A stretch of DNA of 64,000 nt from Hyphomonas adhaerens MHS-3 (GCF_000685235.1 NZ_ARYH01000001.1:1426001-1490000), one strand, 5' to 3'; positions 15,848 to 24,889 are shown, numbered from the stretch's first letter. Notes: generated from the letters alone by a model not told the origin. Translations and numbers: made by a program.

Positions 15848-17678
15848 AGCGTCCGGCGGTGCCCAGCCACTGAACGATCCGGAGGGCCGACTGCCAGAGC
15901 GGCGCGTCGGGCGACCCGACCGATTCCGCTTCGGCGGCCTGTTCGGACAGGACCATCGCGGACTCTTCCACGCCGACGCGCCGCATCGTGGTCATGGCTG
16001 TGGAGAAGGCCTTCTGGCCGCAGAATTCCGTGCGCGGCGCGCCGAGGACCCAGGCCACCGCATTGCCTTCCTCGCGCCGGCCGAGCAGGCAGCGCTGGTC
16101 GGGTTCCAGGCTGAGCCAGAGGATCGCCTGGAAATCGGTGAAGGCGCCGCCGAAGATATCGGAATGCCCCAGCCCGCCATCGGACACGGCCGACGTGTCG
16201 ATCGTGTTCAGCACCGGCAGCAGAACCGGCTCTGCCGAATCCCCCGCGCGCCGGCCCGTACCGTTGAACCGCCGGGACGCCTGCAGCGCGCGGTCCTTCG
16301 AACTGGCGTAGAGGGTGAAATCGTCTGCGAGGCTGTCGATCTCCGAAACGCGTTCGATGAACTCGTCGGCATCGACATCGGGGGAGGCGAAGATGACTTC
16401 GTCGAACAGTTTTTCGCCGGGCCGGTCGCGCGCCATCTGTTCCAGCGCAAGGGTCAGAAATTCGTTCCCCATGGAATGGGCGACAACGCTGATCCGGTCC
16501 GCGCCCGTCCGGTCGGCCAGGACCAGCAGGAAGTCTTCAAGGTCCTGCGCCGCCTCGGGCGTGATCTGCGAGCGGTCCGCCTTGTAGCCGAACAGGCTGC
16601 CAGCCGAGGGCCAGGAATAGAAGACCGCCGCGCCATCAATTTCGAGGTCTGTGGACAGCTGCGCCGTGCGCTCGATGCCTGCGTCGAATTTCGTGTTGTA
16701 GCCATGGATCAGCACGAAGATCTCGCGGCGCTGTGACTTGGCCAGTTCGATTTTTACCTCGCGGACAAATTCTTCCATGTCCGGATGGATCTTCATGTCG
16801 CCGACAATGACATGCCGGGCCGGATCGGGCCGGACATCGAAGCGCAACACGCTGGGCTTCGGGATCTCGCCAAGGGCCCGGTTGCGCGGCACCGAGACAA
16901 TCACCGTCCCGGTTTCCAGCTGGCCCCGCTCAGCCGCGTAGTAGGTGCGGGCGTCCAGCACCGGCTTGCCGTCGACAATCAGAACCTGGCCCGGGTCCGG
17001 CGCGCGGTCTGTGCCGTAGAAGACTTTGACGAGATCGAAGTCCGGTTCCTCACCGAACACGCGCGGCGCCACGCGGCGTCCGGCAGGCATCGCGGCGCCG
17101 GTGTCGCGGCTGCGCTCGATACTGTCGGCGAGCGCCAGTTCCATCTCTTCGAGGGTCGCAAAGCCGCCCGCCATGGCGATGGCCGGCATATCCAGCCCAT
17201 TCGTCTTGGCGAAGGCCAGCAGGGGCGCCATGCGGGGATGGTCGATGCCGAGATGGTCTGCAACGAGGCCGACGGCCCGTCCGGTATGGTCTGTGGCGGT
17301 GGCCATGTCACCCGCATCGGCGGCGATCTCGGCCATCCGCGCTTCAAGATTGATGAGGCGGGCCCAGTCCGGTTCCGGCGCGGCGGCTTCGGCATTGGCC
17401 AGCTGCTGGTACGCGGCGAGGGCGCCTGCCGTGTCGCCCTCACGGGCCATCAGGTCTGCGAGATCCTGCTGCAGCGCCATGTCGGTCGAGGGTTCCGCCA
17501 TCAGCTCGGCGGCAAGGGAGAGCATCGCATCCCGGTCGCCGGCGGCTTCGGCGTCGCCCAGCTCGACCAGCAGGTCGCGCGGCGGCGGAGGCGGGCCAGG
17601 CGCGTCCCGGGGCGGGGTGGCGCAGGCGGCCAGCAGTCCCAGCAGCATGGCCATGGCGGCGGCGCGAATACGGTTCAA
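15816..17678 (-). CDS. DUF900 alpha/beta-hydrolase lipoprotein with TPR-like N-terminus
   Basis: A 620-residue lipoprotein: signal sequence with lipobox LLAAC (Cys19), a Pro-rich linker, then an Ala-rich helical region (about 35-160) that looks like tetratricopeptide-type helices. From about residue 215 comes the DUF900 hydrolase domain: VKVFYGTDR, FVLIHGYNTKFDAG, FYSWPSAG and the nucleophile AHSMGNEFL. Its substrate is unknown. The combination of helical repeats and a hydrolase on a membrane anchor suggests envelope work. It is not in an obvious operon. Confidence 0.85.
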   Translation of the reverse strand: MNRIRAAAMAMLLGLLAACATPPRDAPGPPPPPRDLLVELGDAEAAGDRDAMLSLAAELMAEPSTDMALQQDLADLMAREGDTAGALAAYQQLANAEAAAPEPDWARLINLEARMAEIAADAGDMATATDHTGRAVGLVADHLGIDHPRMAPLLAFAKTNGLDMPAIAMAGGFATLEEMELALADSIERSRDTGAAMPAGRRVAPRVFGEEPDFDLVKVFYGTDRAPDPGQVLIVDGKPVLDARTYYAAERGQLETGTVIVSVPRNRALGEIPKPSVLRFDVRPDPARHVIVGDMKIHPDMEEFVREVKIELAKSQRREIFVLIHGYNTKFDAGIERTAQLSTDLEIDGAAVFYSWPSAGSLFGYKADRSQITPEAAQDLEDFLLVLADRTGADRISVVAHSMGNEFLTLALEQMARDRPGEKLFDEVIFASPDVDADEFIERVSEIDSLADDFTLYASSKDRALQASRRFNGTGRRAGDSAEPVLLPVLNTIDTSAVSDGGLGHSDIFGGAFTDFQAILWLSLEPDQRCLLGRREEGNAVAWVLGAPRTEFCGQKAFSTAMTTMRRVGVEESAMVLSEQAAEAESVGSPDAPLWQSALRIVQWLGTAGRFMPETATAPQ

Positions 17679-17746
17679 GCGGTGTCCTCCTCGCGAATGC
17701 CCCCGATACTAGGTAGCACACGCGCCGCCTGCAACTGGCCGCAGGC

Positions 17747-19297
17747 TCAGCGGCGCTTCTTCCACTTCACGGAGTAAAGGTCGAACCGGCGGTCTTTCAG
17801 GTTCTGCACGGCGCCGGACTGGCGGGCGGTCAGCAGGTCTGACAGGGACAGGTCGGCCAGCGCGATGGTCTCGGTATTCGGCGCCGTATCGGCCGCGACG
17901 CCATCGCGGGCGAAGGGGAAGTCGGACGGGGTCAGGATGCAGCTTTCCGCATAGTGGATGTCCATGTTCTCCACATTCGGCAGGTTGCCGACCACGCCGG
18001 AGAGGGTGACATAGCACTGGTTCTCCACCGCCCGGGCCTGGCAGCAATAGCGCACGCGCATGTATCCGCGCCGCTCGTCGGTGCAGAAGGGGACGAACAG
18101 CATCAGCGCGCCCTGGTCCACGAGGTGACGGGCGAGTTCCGGGAATTCGGAGTCGTAGCAGATCATCACGCCGATCGGACCGCAATCGGTCTGGATGGCG
18201 AGCGCGCCTTCGCCGCCCTTGATGTTCCACCACATCCGCTCTGACGGCGTCGGGTGCAGCTTCTGCTGGGTGTGGACCGAGCCGTCGCGCAGGAAGACGT
18301 AGCTGATGTTCAGGATGTCGCCATTCTCCATCATGCTGGGATGCGTCCCGCCGATGATGTTGACGTTGTAGGAGACGGCGAGCTTCTCCATGAACTCGAT
18401 GTAGCGCGGCGTGTATTCGCTGATCTTCTCGATCGACTCGATCGGGCCGAGCGGCCGGTGCTCCAGTGACAGGAGCTGAAGCGTGAACAGTTCCGGGAAG
18501 ACGACAAAGTCGGATTTGTAGTCGGAGGCGATGTCGGTGAAATATTCGATCTGCTGCTCGAACTCGTCGATGGAGTTGATCTTGCGCATCTGGAACTGGA
18601 CGGTGGCGATGCGCACCCGTTCCGGCAGGGACGTATCGCCGAGGCCGGGCTTCGCCTTGATCTTTTCCTGCTCCAGCGGGTTTTCCCACAGCATGTGGGT
18701 GGCGCAATCCTTCGATTTGGGATCGCCCAGCAGATAGTTTTTCATGACCCCGATGGGCTTGAAGCCCTGGCGCAGCTGGAAATTGATGACAGGATCCTTG
18801 AGCTTCTGGTCGACGACGGCGTCAACATAGTCCTGCGGGTTGGGGAATTCCTTTGCGTGCCGGGCATAGCCGGGCATGCGCCCGCCGAACACGATGCCCT
18901 TCAGTTCCAGCCACTGGCAGAGTTCCCTCCGTATCCGGTAGAAGCGCTCGCCGATGCGCAGGCGCCGGTAGTCCGGATGCACCATCACATCCATGCCATA
19001 CAGCATGTCGCCGTCAGGATCGTGGCGGGCGGCAAAGCCCACGCCGGTGATCTCGTTCCAGGTGTGCGGCTTCAGCGCGACGTCGCTGGAGATCATGAAA
19101 GTGGCGCAATAGCCGACGATGACCCCTTCATACTCGGCAACGAACTGGCCTTCCGGGAAGCGGTTCAACTGGCCGATCAGTTCGCTTCGGGCATATCCCA
19201 TGCCGGGGCCATAGACGCGTTCGGACATCTCCATGATGCCGGGAATGTCGCGGACCTTGGCATTGCGGACGATAAGCTTGGCGGGTTTGTCTGACAT
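17747..19297 (-). CDS. GNAT acetyltransferase-nitrilase fusion protein
   Basis: A 516-residue two-domain protein. Residues ~8-200 form a GNAT N-acetyltransferase domain (GMDVMVHPDYRRLRIGERFY is the acetyl-CoA region). Residues ~225-500 form a nitrilase-superfamily amidohydrolase with the catalytic triad visible: Glu in VVFPELF, Lys in QQKLHPTP and Cys in GVMICYDSEFPE. Such fusions are annotated as carbon-nitrogen hydrolase family proteins of unknown substrate. The coupling suggests acylation and deamidation of the same small molecule, which is inference. Confidence 0.9.
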   Translation of the reverse strand: MSDKPAKLIVRNAKVRDIPGIMEMSERVYGPGMGYARSELIGQLNRFPEGQFVAEYEGVIVGYCATFMISSDVALKPHTWNEITGVGFAARHDPDGDMLYGMDVMVHPDYRRLRIGERFYRIRRELCQWLELKGIVFGGRMPGYARHAKEFPNPQDYVDAVVDQKLKDPVINFQLRQGFKPIGVMKNYLLGDPKSKDCATHMLWENPLEQEKIKAKPGLGDTSLPERVRIATVQFQMRKINSIDEFEQQIEYFTDIASDYKSDFVVFPELFTLQLLSLEHRPLGPIESIEKISEYTPRYIEFMEKLAVSYNVNIIGGTHPSMMENGDILNISYVFLRDGSVHTQQKLHPTPSERMWWNIKGGEGALAIQTDCGPIGVMICYDSEFPELARHLVDQGALMLFVPFCTDERRGYMRVRYCCQARAVENQCYVTLSGVVGNLPNVENMDIHYAESCILTPSDFPFARDGVAADTAPNTETIALADLSLSDLLTARQSGAVQNLKDRRFDLYSVKWKKRR

Positions 19298-19353
19298 GGA
19301 GGTCTACCTGATCGGGTTTCCGTATGGTCTGCCACATACAGATTGAGAGACTA

Positions 19354-20649
19354 TCAATGTGGCAGGCGGAGGCTGGCGCGCAAGCCGCCAAGCGCACTCT
19401 CGGACAGTCGCAGGTCTCCGCCATGGGCGCGGGCCGTGTCGCGGGCCAGCGTCAGGCCGAGGCCGATGCCGGACGTATTCTGGGTGCGCGCTTCGTCCAG
19501 CCGGGAGAAGGGGCGGAAGGCGTCCTCATGCTGGTCTTTCGGAATGCCGGGGCCATCATCGTCGATGTGAACCTCGGCGGCATGCGGCCCGTCCACCAGT
19601 GTGATCTGGACCGTGTCGCCGAATTTCACGGCATTTGAGAGGAGGTTGGTCAGCGCCCGCTTGATGGCGAGGCGGCGGCCCTTGATCCGGATTGTGTCCG
19701 GTCCGGTCACGGAAATGGTCTCGGCGAACCCGGCGGCGGCCTCCCGCACCAGTCCGGCGAAATCGAATTCGGCCGGTTCGTCGCTTTCCTCGCCCTTCGC
19801 GAAGGCGAGATAGCCTTCCAGCATCATGCCCATATCATCGAGGTCGGCCTTCATGGCGCGGATCTCGTCGGTCTCGTCCATCATGGCGAGGGCGAGTTTC
19901 AGCCGGGTCAGTGGCGTCCGCAAATCATGGCTGACCCCTGCCAGCATGGCGGTGCGCTGCTCTGCAAAGGCGGTCAGCCGGTTCTTCATGTCGATGACTG
20001 CGCGGGCCGCTTCGCGCACTTCGTTTGCGCCGGAAGGCCGGAAGTCCGGCACGTCACGGCCCCGGCCAAAGGCGCGGGCGGCCTTGGAGAGGCGGAGGAT
20101 GGAGCGCACCTGCTGGTTCAGGAACGCGACCGCCAGGGCAATCATCAGGAGGCTGAATATGATGACCCAGACGATGAAGAAGTGCGAAGTAATCGTCACC
20201 GCGCGCTTGCGTTCGACCAGCACTTCCACCGTCTGGCTGGACGCAGGAAAGCGGATGTGGATGAGGGAGTCGTTCGGGCTGAGGCCAACCACGACGGGCA
20301 CGCCGAGCCGGATGCGCAATTCTTCCCGCAGGACGTTGCGATAGGAGAACGCCTCCAGAAAGCCTTCTGCTTCCGGTGCGGCATCCGGGGCGTCGCAGCT
20401 GAAGGTCAGGTCCAGCCGGCTGGCGATGATGTCGCGTGAGATTGGCGACACGGACCGCCGCTCGCAATAATCCTGCACGACGCTGACATCCCGTGCGATG
20501 GACTGGCCCAGCTTGCGGTTCACCTCGGCGATGTGGCTGTCGTAATAGTACCAGGTCGTCAAAGTCAGGATCAGGACGACCGGCAGCACCACCATCAGCA
20601 GGCTGCGGGCATAAAGGCCGCGGGGGGTGATATCTCGCAGGCGGAACAT
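19354..20649 (-). CDS. EnvZ-like sensor histidine kinase
   Basis: Inner-membrane sensor kinase of 431 residues: transmembrane segments near residues 15-35 and 155-180 flank a ~120-residue periplasmic sensor; HAMP follows, then the H-box SHDLRTPLTRL (His about 240) and the ATPase domain with N-box NLLSNAVKFG, DDDGPGIP and GIGLGLTLA. It lies 6 bases downstream of the OmpR-type regulator gene, and the two form a pair. Signal unknown. Confidence 0.93.
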   Translation of the reverse strand: MFRLRDITPRGLYARSLLMVVLPVVLILTLTTWYYYDSHIAEVNRKLGQSIARDVSVVQDYCERRSVSPISRDIIASRLDLTFSCDAPDAAPEAEGFLEAFSYRNVLREELRIRLGVPVVVGLSPNDSLIHIRFPASSQTVEVLVERKRAVTITSHFFIVWVIIFSLLMIALAVAFLNQQVRSILRLSKAARAFGRGRDVPDFRPSGANEVREAARAVIDMKNRLTAFAEQRTAMLAGVSHDLRTPLTRLKLALAMMDETDEIRAMKADLDDMGMMLEGYLAFAKGEESDEPAEFDFAGLVREAAAGFAETISVTGPDTIRIKGRRLAIKRALTNLLSNAVKFGDTVQITLVDGPHAAEVHIDDDGPGIPKDQHEDAFRPFSRLDEARTQNTSGIGLGLTLARDTARAHGGDLRLSESALGGLRASLRLPH

Positions 20650-20655
20650 GGCGCG

Positions 20656-21336
20656 TCAGTCCGGCATCAGGCGGTAGCCGACACCGCGCACGGTCTGGAT
20701 ATGGATCGGTTCTTTCGGGTTCGGCTCGATCTTGCGGCGCAGGCGCGTGACCTGCACATCGACCGACCGTTCCATCCCGGCGGAGGTGATCCGGGCCAGT
20801 TCCTCGCGGCTGACCGGCTCGCCCGCCCGGACGGCAAGGGCGGTCAGCAATTGCAGTTCGGCATCTGTCAGGCGGACGCGCTCGTCGCCGGATTTCAGCT
20901 CGCCGCGGGCCGCGTTGAAGACGAGGCCGGACATTTCCACTTCTTCCGGCGGCTCTTCCTTGTGGGAGCGCCGCAGGATGGCCGCGCAGCGCAGGGAGAG
21001 TTCCTCCGGTTCAAACGGTTTGGCGAGATAGTCGTCGGCGCCGCGTTTCAGCCCTTCGATCCGGTCGCCGGCTTCGCCCCGCGCGGTCAGCAGCAGCACC
21101 GGGGTTTCCCGTGACACGCCCTGGCGGATGCCGGACAGCAGGGACAGGCCATCCTCGCCGGGCATCATCACGTCCAGGATCGCCATATCGAATTCCATCG
21201 TGCCCATCAGGCGGCGGGCCCCTTCGGCATCCGGTGCGGCAGTGACCCGGTAGCCTTCGCGGCTGAGGAACCGTTTCAGCAGGTCGCGGATACGGTCGTC
21301 GTCATCGACGACAAGGATATGGGCGGCATCGGACAT
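20656..21336 (-). CDS. OmpR-family response regulator
   Basis: A 226-residue regulator with a receiver domain (acidic DDDD near residues 10-14, phospho-acceptor Asp in AILDVMMPG, KP in LAKPFEPEE) and a C-terminal winged-helix DNA-binding domain (VDVQVTRLRRKIE, TVRGVGYRL). Its start codon shares one base with the stop of the upstream marR gene, indicating translational coupling in a marR-ompR-envZ operon. Confidence 0.95.
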   Translation of the reverse strand: MSDAAHILVVDDDDRIRDLLKRFLSREGYRVTAAPDAEGARRLMGTMEFDMAILDVMMPGEDGLSLLSGIRQGVSRETPVLLLTARGEAGDRIEGLKRGADDYLAKPFEPEELSLRCAAILRRSHKEEPPEEVEMSGLVFNAARGELKSGDERVRLTDAELQLLTALAVRAGEPVSREELARITSAGMERSVDVQVTRLRRKIEPNPKEPIHIQTVRGVGYRLMPD

Positions 21337-21800
21337 CAGCGCACCAGGGCGGCGAGCACGCGGCGGTTGCCATCCACGGCGTCCGGCCCGGCACTGCGAT
21401 AGGCGAGGCGCAGGCGTTCGCGCAGCACGATGGCCAGCTGGGTTGTCAGCGTCACGCCGGAATCCGACAGGGTCAGCCTGCGCTGGCGCGCATCGGCGCT
21501 GCCGACCTCCTTTTCGATCAAATTCCGTTGATCCAGCTGGCCCAGGATGCGGGCAAATGTCGGCACAGTCATGCCGAGAGAGTCCCGCAGTTCAGACACG
21601 GTCTGGCCGGGCCAGTAGCGGATCGTCATGAGAATTTGCATCTCTGGCTTGCTCAGACCGGCCTTGCGCCGGGCCTTTTCGGCGGCTCTGGTGAGCTCGG
21701 ATGCTCCGGCCAGCAAGAGACCGACACCCCGATCCAGCTCCTGATCCATCAGGAAGAGGCGGGGGTCAAACGGGCGGTTCAGGTTGACGTCAGGGGCCAT
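21336..21800 (-). CDS. MarR-family regulator, first gene of marR-ompR-envZ cluster
   Basis: A 154-residue winged-helix regulator (LSKPEMQILMTIRYWPGQ, recognition helix region SLGMTVPTFARILGQLDQRN, basic wing SADARQRRLTLSDSG). It overlaps the ompR-type gene by one base and is divergent from ilvE across 55 bases. This three-gene order is a recurrent alphaproteobacterial arrangement from general knowledge. It probably feeds a second input into the two-component pair. Confidence 0.88.
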   Translation of the reverse strand: MAPDVNLNRPFDPRLFLMDQELDRGVGLLLAGASELTRAAEKARRKAGLSKPEMQILMTIRYWPGQTVSELRDSLGMTVPTFARILGQLDQRNLIEKEVGSADARQRRLTLSDSGVTLTTQLAIVLRERLRLAYRSAGPDAVDGNRRVLAALVR

Positions 21801-21855
21801 CCGGTGAAATGAACGCGAAATTCCAAGAAGTGCAAGCGAGGAGCGCTGAGATACG

Positions 21856-22740
21856 ATGGCCGGAACCGCATACGACGATCGCGATGGCTACATCTGGATG
21901 GACGGCGAGTTCGTGCCGTGGCGGGATACCAAGGTACACATCCTGACACACGCCCTCCATTATGGTGGCGCGGTATTCGAAGGCGAGCGCGCCTATAATG
22001 GCAAGATCTTCCGCTCGCTGGATCATTCCAATCGCCTGCACCGGTCTGCCGAGATCCTTGGCTACGAAATTCCGTTCAGTGTGGAACAGGTGGAAGAAGC
22101 CAAGCGTGAAACTCTGGCGAAATCCGGCCTCGAGTCGGCCTATGTCCGGGCCGTCGCCTGGCGCGGGTCGGAAATGATGGGCGTGTCGGCCCAGAAGAAC
22201 TCGATCCATCTGGCGGTCGCCGTCTGGCACTGGGGCGATTATTTTGAGGACAAGATGAAGGGCATCCGGATGACGCACGCCGAATGGCGCCGTCCGGCAC
22301 CTGACACCGCGCCCTGTCACGCCAAGGCGTCCGGCCTCTACATGATCTGCACCATGTCCAAGCACGCCGCCGAACGGGACGGCTATGCCGATGCGCTGAT
22401 GCTGGACTATCGCGGCCAGGTGGCCGAGGCGACCGGCGCGAACATCTTCTTCGTGCGTGACGGCGCGTTGCACACGCCGACGCCGGATTGCTTCCTCAAC
22501 GGGCTGACCCGCCAGACCGCGATCAAGCTGGCCAAGGAGCGCCAGATCGAAGTGATTGAACGGGCCATCATGCCGGACGAGCTGGCGACCTTCTCGGAAT
22601 GCTTCATCACGGGCTCTGCCGCGGAAATCACGCCGGTCTGTGAAATCGGCGCGCACACCTACAAGCCGGGCCAGATCTCCGAAGGGCTGGTCAATGACTA
22701 TACCGCGCTGGTCAACGGCAAGATGGAAGTCGCGCTCTAG
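21856..22740 (+). CDS. ilvE: Branched-chain amino acid aminotransferase
   Basis: PLP-dependent fold-type IV aminotransferase interconverting Leu/Ile/Val and their 2-oxo acids. The 294-residue protein has the PLP lysine at about residue 157 (CHAKASGLY), the signature block EATGANIFFVRDGALHTP and the C-terminal TGSAAEITPV phosphate-binding segment. It is monocistronic, ending at a bidirectional terminator shared with the peroxiredoxin gene. Confidence 0.95.
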   Translation: MAGTAYDDRDGYIWMDGEFVPWRDTKVHILTHALHYGGAVFEGERAYNGKIFRSLDHSNRLHRSAEILGYEIPFSVEQVEEAKRETLAKSGLESAYVRAVAWRGSEMMGVSAQKNSIHLAVAVWHWGDYFEDKMKGIRMTHAEWRRPAPDTAPCHAKASGLYMICTMSKHAAERDGYADALMLDYRGQVAEATGANIFFVRDGALHTPTPDCFLNGLTRQTAIKLAKERQIEVIERAIMPDELATFSECFITGSAAEITPVCEIGAHTYKPGQISEGLVNDYTALVNGKMEVAL

Positions 22741-22767
22741 GCGCAATTCCGTATCCGGAAGACATAA

Positions 22768-22793
22768 AAAAGGCGGCCCGCGGGCCGCCTTTT
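22768..22793. terminator. Bidirectional intrinsic terminator
   Basis: A perfect 26-base palindrome whose 13-base arm is AAAAGGCGGCCCG, giving a GC stem flanked by A and T runs on both strands. It lies between the convergent ilvE and peroxiredoxin genes and can serve both. Confidence 0.9.
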
Positions 22794-22794
22794 C

Positions 22795-23430
22795 CTATTT
22801 GTCCGGTTGGGGTGTGAAGCGCAGATAGGGCTTCACCGTTTTGAAGCCCTTGGGGAAAAGCTTTTCCGCTTCTTCGTCCGACAGGCTCGGCACGACGATG
22901 ACGTCTTCGCCGTCGATCCAGTTCACCGGCGTGGCGACCTTGTGGCCGTCGGTCAGCTGCAGGCTGTCGATCAGGCGCAGCACTTCATCGAAGTTCCGGC
23001 CGGCGCTCGGGGGATAGATGATCGAGGCGCGGATCTTCTTGTCCGGGTCGATCACATACACCGCCCGCACGGTCACCTTCGGATCGGCATTCGGGTGGAT
23101 CATGTTGTAAAGCGTGGCCACCTTGCGGCCGGGGTCGGCGATGATCGGGAACTGGACTTTGGCGTTCTGGGTCTCTTCGATGTCCTCGATCCAGCGTTTG
23201 TGATCTTCGACACTGTCGACCGAGATGACGAGTGCTTTCGCGCCGCGGCGGGCGAATTCGTCTTTCAGGCGAGCTGTATAACCGAGCTCCGTGGTGCAGA
23301 CGGGGGTGAAGTCGGCGGGGTGGGAAAAAAAGACCACCCAGTCATCGCCGGCCCAGTCATGGAACCGGATCCGGCCTTCTGTCGTATCCGCTTCAAAGTC
23401 GGGCGCTACGTCGCCGATCAGCAAGCTCAT
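22795..23430 (-). CDS. 1-Cys peroxiredoxin (Prx6 type)
   Basis: Peroxidase of 211 residues that reduces hydrogen and organic peroxides. The peroxidatic Cys45 sits in HPADFTPVCTTELG; no resolving cysteine is present further on, and the long C-terminal region (PVNWIDGEDVIVVPSLSD) is typical of the Prx6 subgroup. It is divergent from sixA and shares a terminator with ilvE. No OxyR-type site is seen in its short upstream region. Confidence 0.94.
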   Translation of the reverse strand: MSLLIGDVAPDFEADTTEGRIRFHDWAGDDWVVFFSHPADFTPVCTTELGYTARLKDEFARRGAKALVISVDSVEDHKRWIEDIEETQNAKVQFPIIADPGRKVATLYNMIHPNADPKVTVRAVYVIDPDKKIRASIIYPPSAGRNFDEVLRLIDSLQLTDGHKVATPVNWIDGEDVIVVPSLSDEEAEKLFPKGFKTVKPYLRFTPQPDK

Positions 23431-23544
23431 TTAAACCGTCTCCTGTGACTTGATTTCGAGGGCGAAAATGGTGCCTAAGAGAGACTGAGCCAATGAGCGG
23501 TGCCTGAAGGTGTCGATCAGAATTTCTAATCTCCGGACCTGCCT

Positions 23545-24069
23545 ATGAAGCGCCTGATCCTCATGCGTCATGCCAAGACCGAACCCTTCGGGGAAGGGAT
23601 CGATGATTTTGGCCGCGCGCTGACCGATCAGGGGCATAGCGATGCCACGCGGATCGCCGAGGAAATCGTGACGCTGGGCTGGAGCCCCGAGCGGATCCTG
23701 GTCTCGACGGCGCGGCGGGCGCGGGAAACCTGTTCGGAAGTCGCGCGCGTGTTCGAGGGCGAAAAGGTGCGTCCGATGGAGTCGCTCTATCTTTGCGGCG
23801 CGCGGGGCCTGGCGGAGGCTGTGAAGCAGAATGACGGCGCCGGCACGCTGATGGTGATCGGCCATAATCCCGGCATGCACGATTTTGCGCTGGATCTCCT
23901 GCGCGATGGCGGCAGCCTCGACCATTATGCCTCCCAGCGCCTGGCCGAAAAATTCCCGACCAGCTGCGTCGCCATGTTCGAGCGGGAGGATGACGGCAGT
24001 TTCGTGCCGGTCCTGTTCCGCCTGTCGAACGTGCTTCGCGCCAAGGACTACCGCACCGCCACAGCCTGA
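23545..24069 (+). CDS. sixA: SixA-like histidine phosphatase
   Basis: Histidine-phosphatase superfamily enzyme of 174 residues with the N-terminal RHG-type motif LMRHAKTEP (His9), a second basic region STARRARETC, and the later catalytic histidine in VIGHNPGMHDF. Its compact size fits SixA, which removes phosphate from phosphohistidine. Target protein unknown here. Confidence 0.88.
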   Translation: MKRLILMRHAKTEPFGEGIDDFGRALTDQGHSDATRIAEEIVTLGWSPERILVSTARRARETCSEVARVFEGEKVRPMESLYLCGARGLAEAVKQNDGAGTLMVIGHNPGMHDFALDLLRDGGSLDHYASQRLAEKFPTSCVAMFEREDDGSFVPVLFRLSNVLRAKDYRTATA

Positions 24070-24086
24070 CATGGCGCCAACCAAAT

Positions 24087-24159
24087 GCCCCGCCCGGAAC
24101 GAACCGGACGGGGCGGCAGGGCGCGGGTGTCCCTGTTTGGAGAGTCCAGGACACCCGCG
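24087..24159. terminator. Two hairpins between convergent sixA and UrcA genes
   Basis: Two inverted repeats: one around 24087-24115 (GCCCCG...CGGGGC with a mismatch) and one with perfect 11-base arms CGCGGGTGTCC/GGACACCCGCG at 24122-24159. Neither has a strong T tract on the plus strand, so factor-independent termination is only probable. Confidence 0.5.
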
Positions 24160-24173
24160 TGAGGGTGGCCGGC

Positions 24174-24485
24174 TTACCGGGAGAGCGAGGCTTTGTAAGC
24201 CGCCGTGAGTTCCGGCTCATTGATGGTCTTCACGGCGCTTTTCATCGTGCGGCTTTCACAGAAGCTGACGGCGAACTTGTTGCCAAATGCCCGATCGGCG
24301 TTTTCGGCGACGCAGCGTTCGTGAACGTCCTGCTTCAGGTTCGAAAGTGCCTCCTGAGCGCCTTCGGCGGTCTGCAGGGTGCTGCGGTCGATTTTCACGC
24401 TCATCTGGAACTGATCGGTCGTGCTGGCGAGGGCCGGCATGGCAGCGATGGAGAGGGCGGTGGCGGCGAGAATGGTGCGGATCAT
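24174..24485 (-). CDS. UrcA-family small secreted protein
   Basis: A 103-residue protein with a signal peptide (MIRTILAATALSIAAMPALA) and the UrcA-type pattern: a short strand region, SVKIDRSTLQTAEGAQEAL, and two cysteines (ERCVAEN, SFCESR) that likely form a disulfide in the periplasm. UrcA proteins are common in Caulobacterales and sphingomonads and have no firm function. The start at 24485 directly precedes the signal peptide; the frame is open to 24566. Confidence 0.75.
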   Translation of the reverse strand: MIRTILAATALSIAAMPALASTTDQFQMSVKIDRSTLQTAEGAQEALSNLKQDVHERCVAENADRAFGNKFAVSFCESRTMKSAVKTINEPELTAAYKASLSR

Positions 24486-24595
24486 GACGAGAGAGTCCTT
24501 CCTTTGAGTTTTTATCAGGTGTTTTTCGAGGGGGGTGGACGGCGCCGCCAGCCATGAGGGGGGCAAGGCTTTTGGTGCGGCGCCGTCCCGGCGGC

Positions 24596-24778
24596 TCAGT
24601 GCTGGTCCCGGCGAACGGAACGGCGGCGGCGGCGGACCACAAGGTTCGGGCGGCCCCGGTCGGCCACATCATTTGCCGGTCGCGACAGCAGCGTCTGGCT
24701 GCCGGTGAAGATGGCGTTCGCCACCGGTGCGGCGTGCGCGGCGATCTCGTGGTCATATTGACGGGCGAGGGGGGTCAT
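24596..24778 (-). CDS. Possible 60-residue Arg-rich small protein
   Basis: A short open frame (starts MTPLARQYDHEI, ends in an Arg-rich tail VVRRRRRSVRRDQH) with AAGGA 9 bases upstream of its ATG. No family recognised. The Arg-rich end suggests nucleic acid or membrane binding. Support beyond the ribosome site comes from a tandem inverted-repeat element about 75 bases upstream that looks like a promoter operator. It is short, so a chance frame in GC-rich DNA cannot be excluded. Confidence 0.45.
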   Translation of the reverse strand: MTPLARQYDHEIAAHAAPVANAIFTGSQTLLSRPANDVADRGRPNLVVRRRRRSVRRDQH

Positions 24779-24851
24779 TTTCGAAAGTCCTTCTTGGTGT
24801 CTTGTCTTGGCGGGACCATCCCGCCGCCGACATCCTCAAGATAGGAGCATT

Positions 24852-24889
24852 ATTATCGAAAAACAATACCAAATTATCGAAAAACAATA
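24852..24889. promoter_or_regulatory. Tandem operator-like repeats before the Arg-rich small ORF
   Basis: ATTATCGAAAAACAATA occurs twice, exactly 21 bases apart (two helical turns). Each copy read on the minus strand is TTATTG-N5-CGATAA, an imperfect inverted repeat typical of a dimeric repressor site. It lies 74 bases before the start of the small minus-strand ORF. A close variant occurs before the RND efflux operon. Confidence 0.6.
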
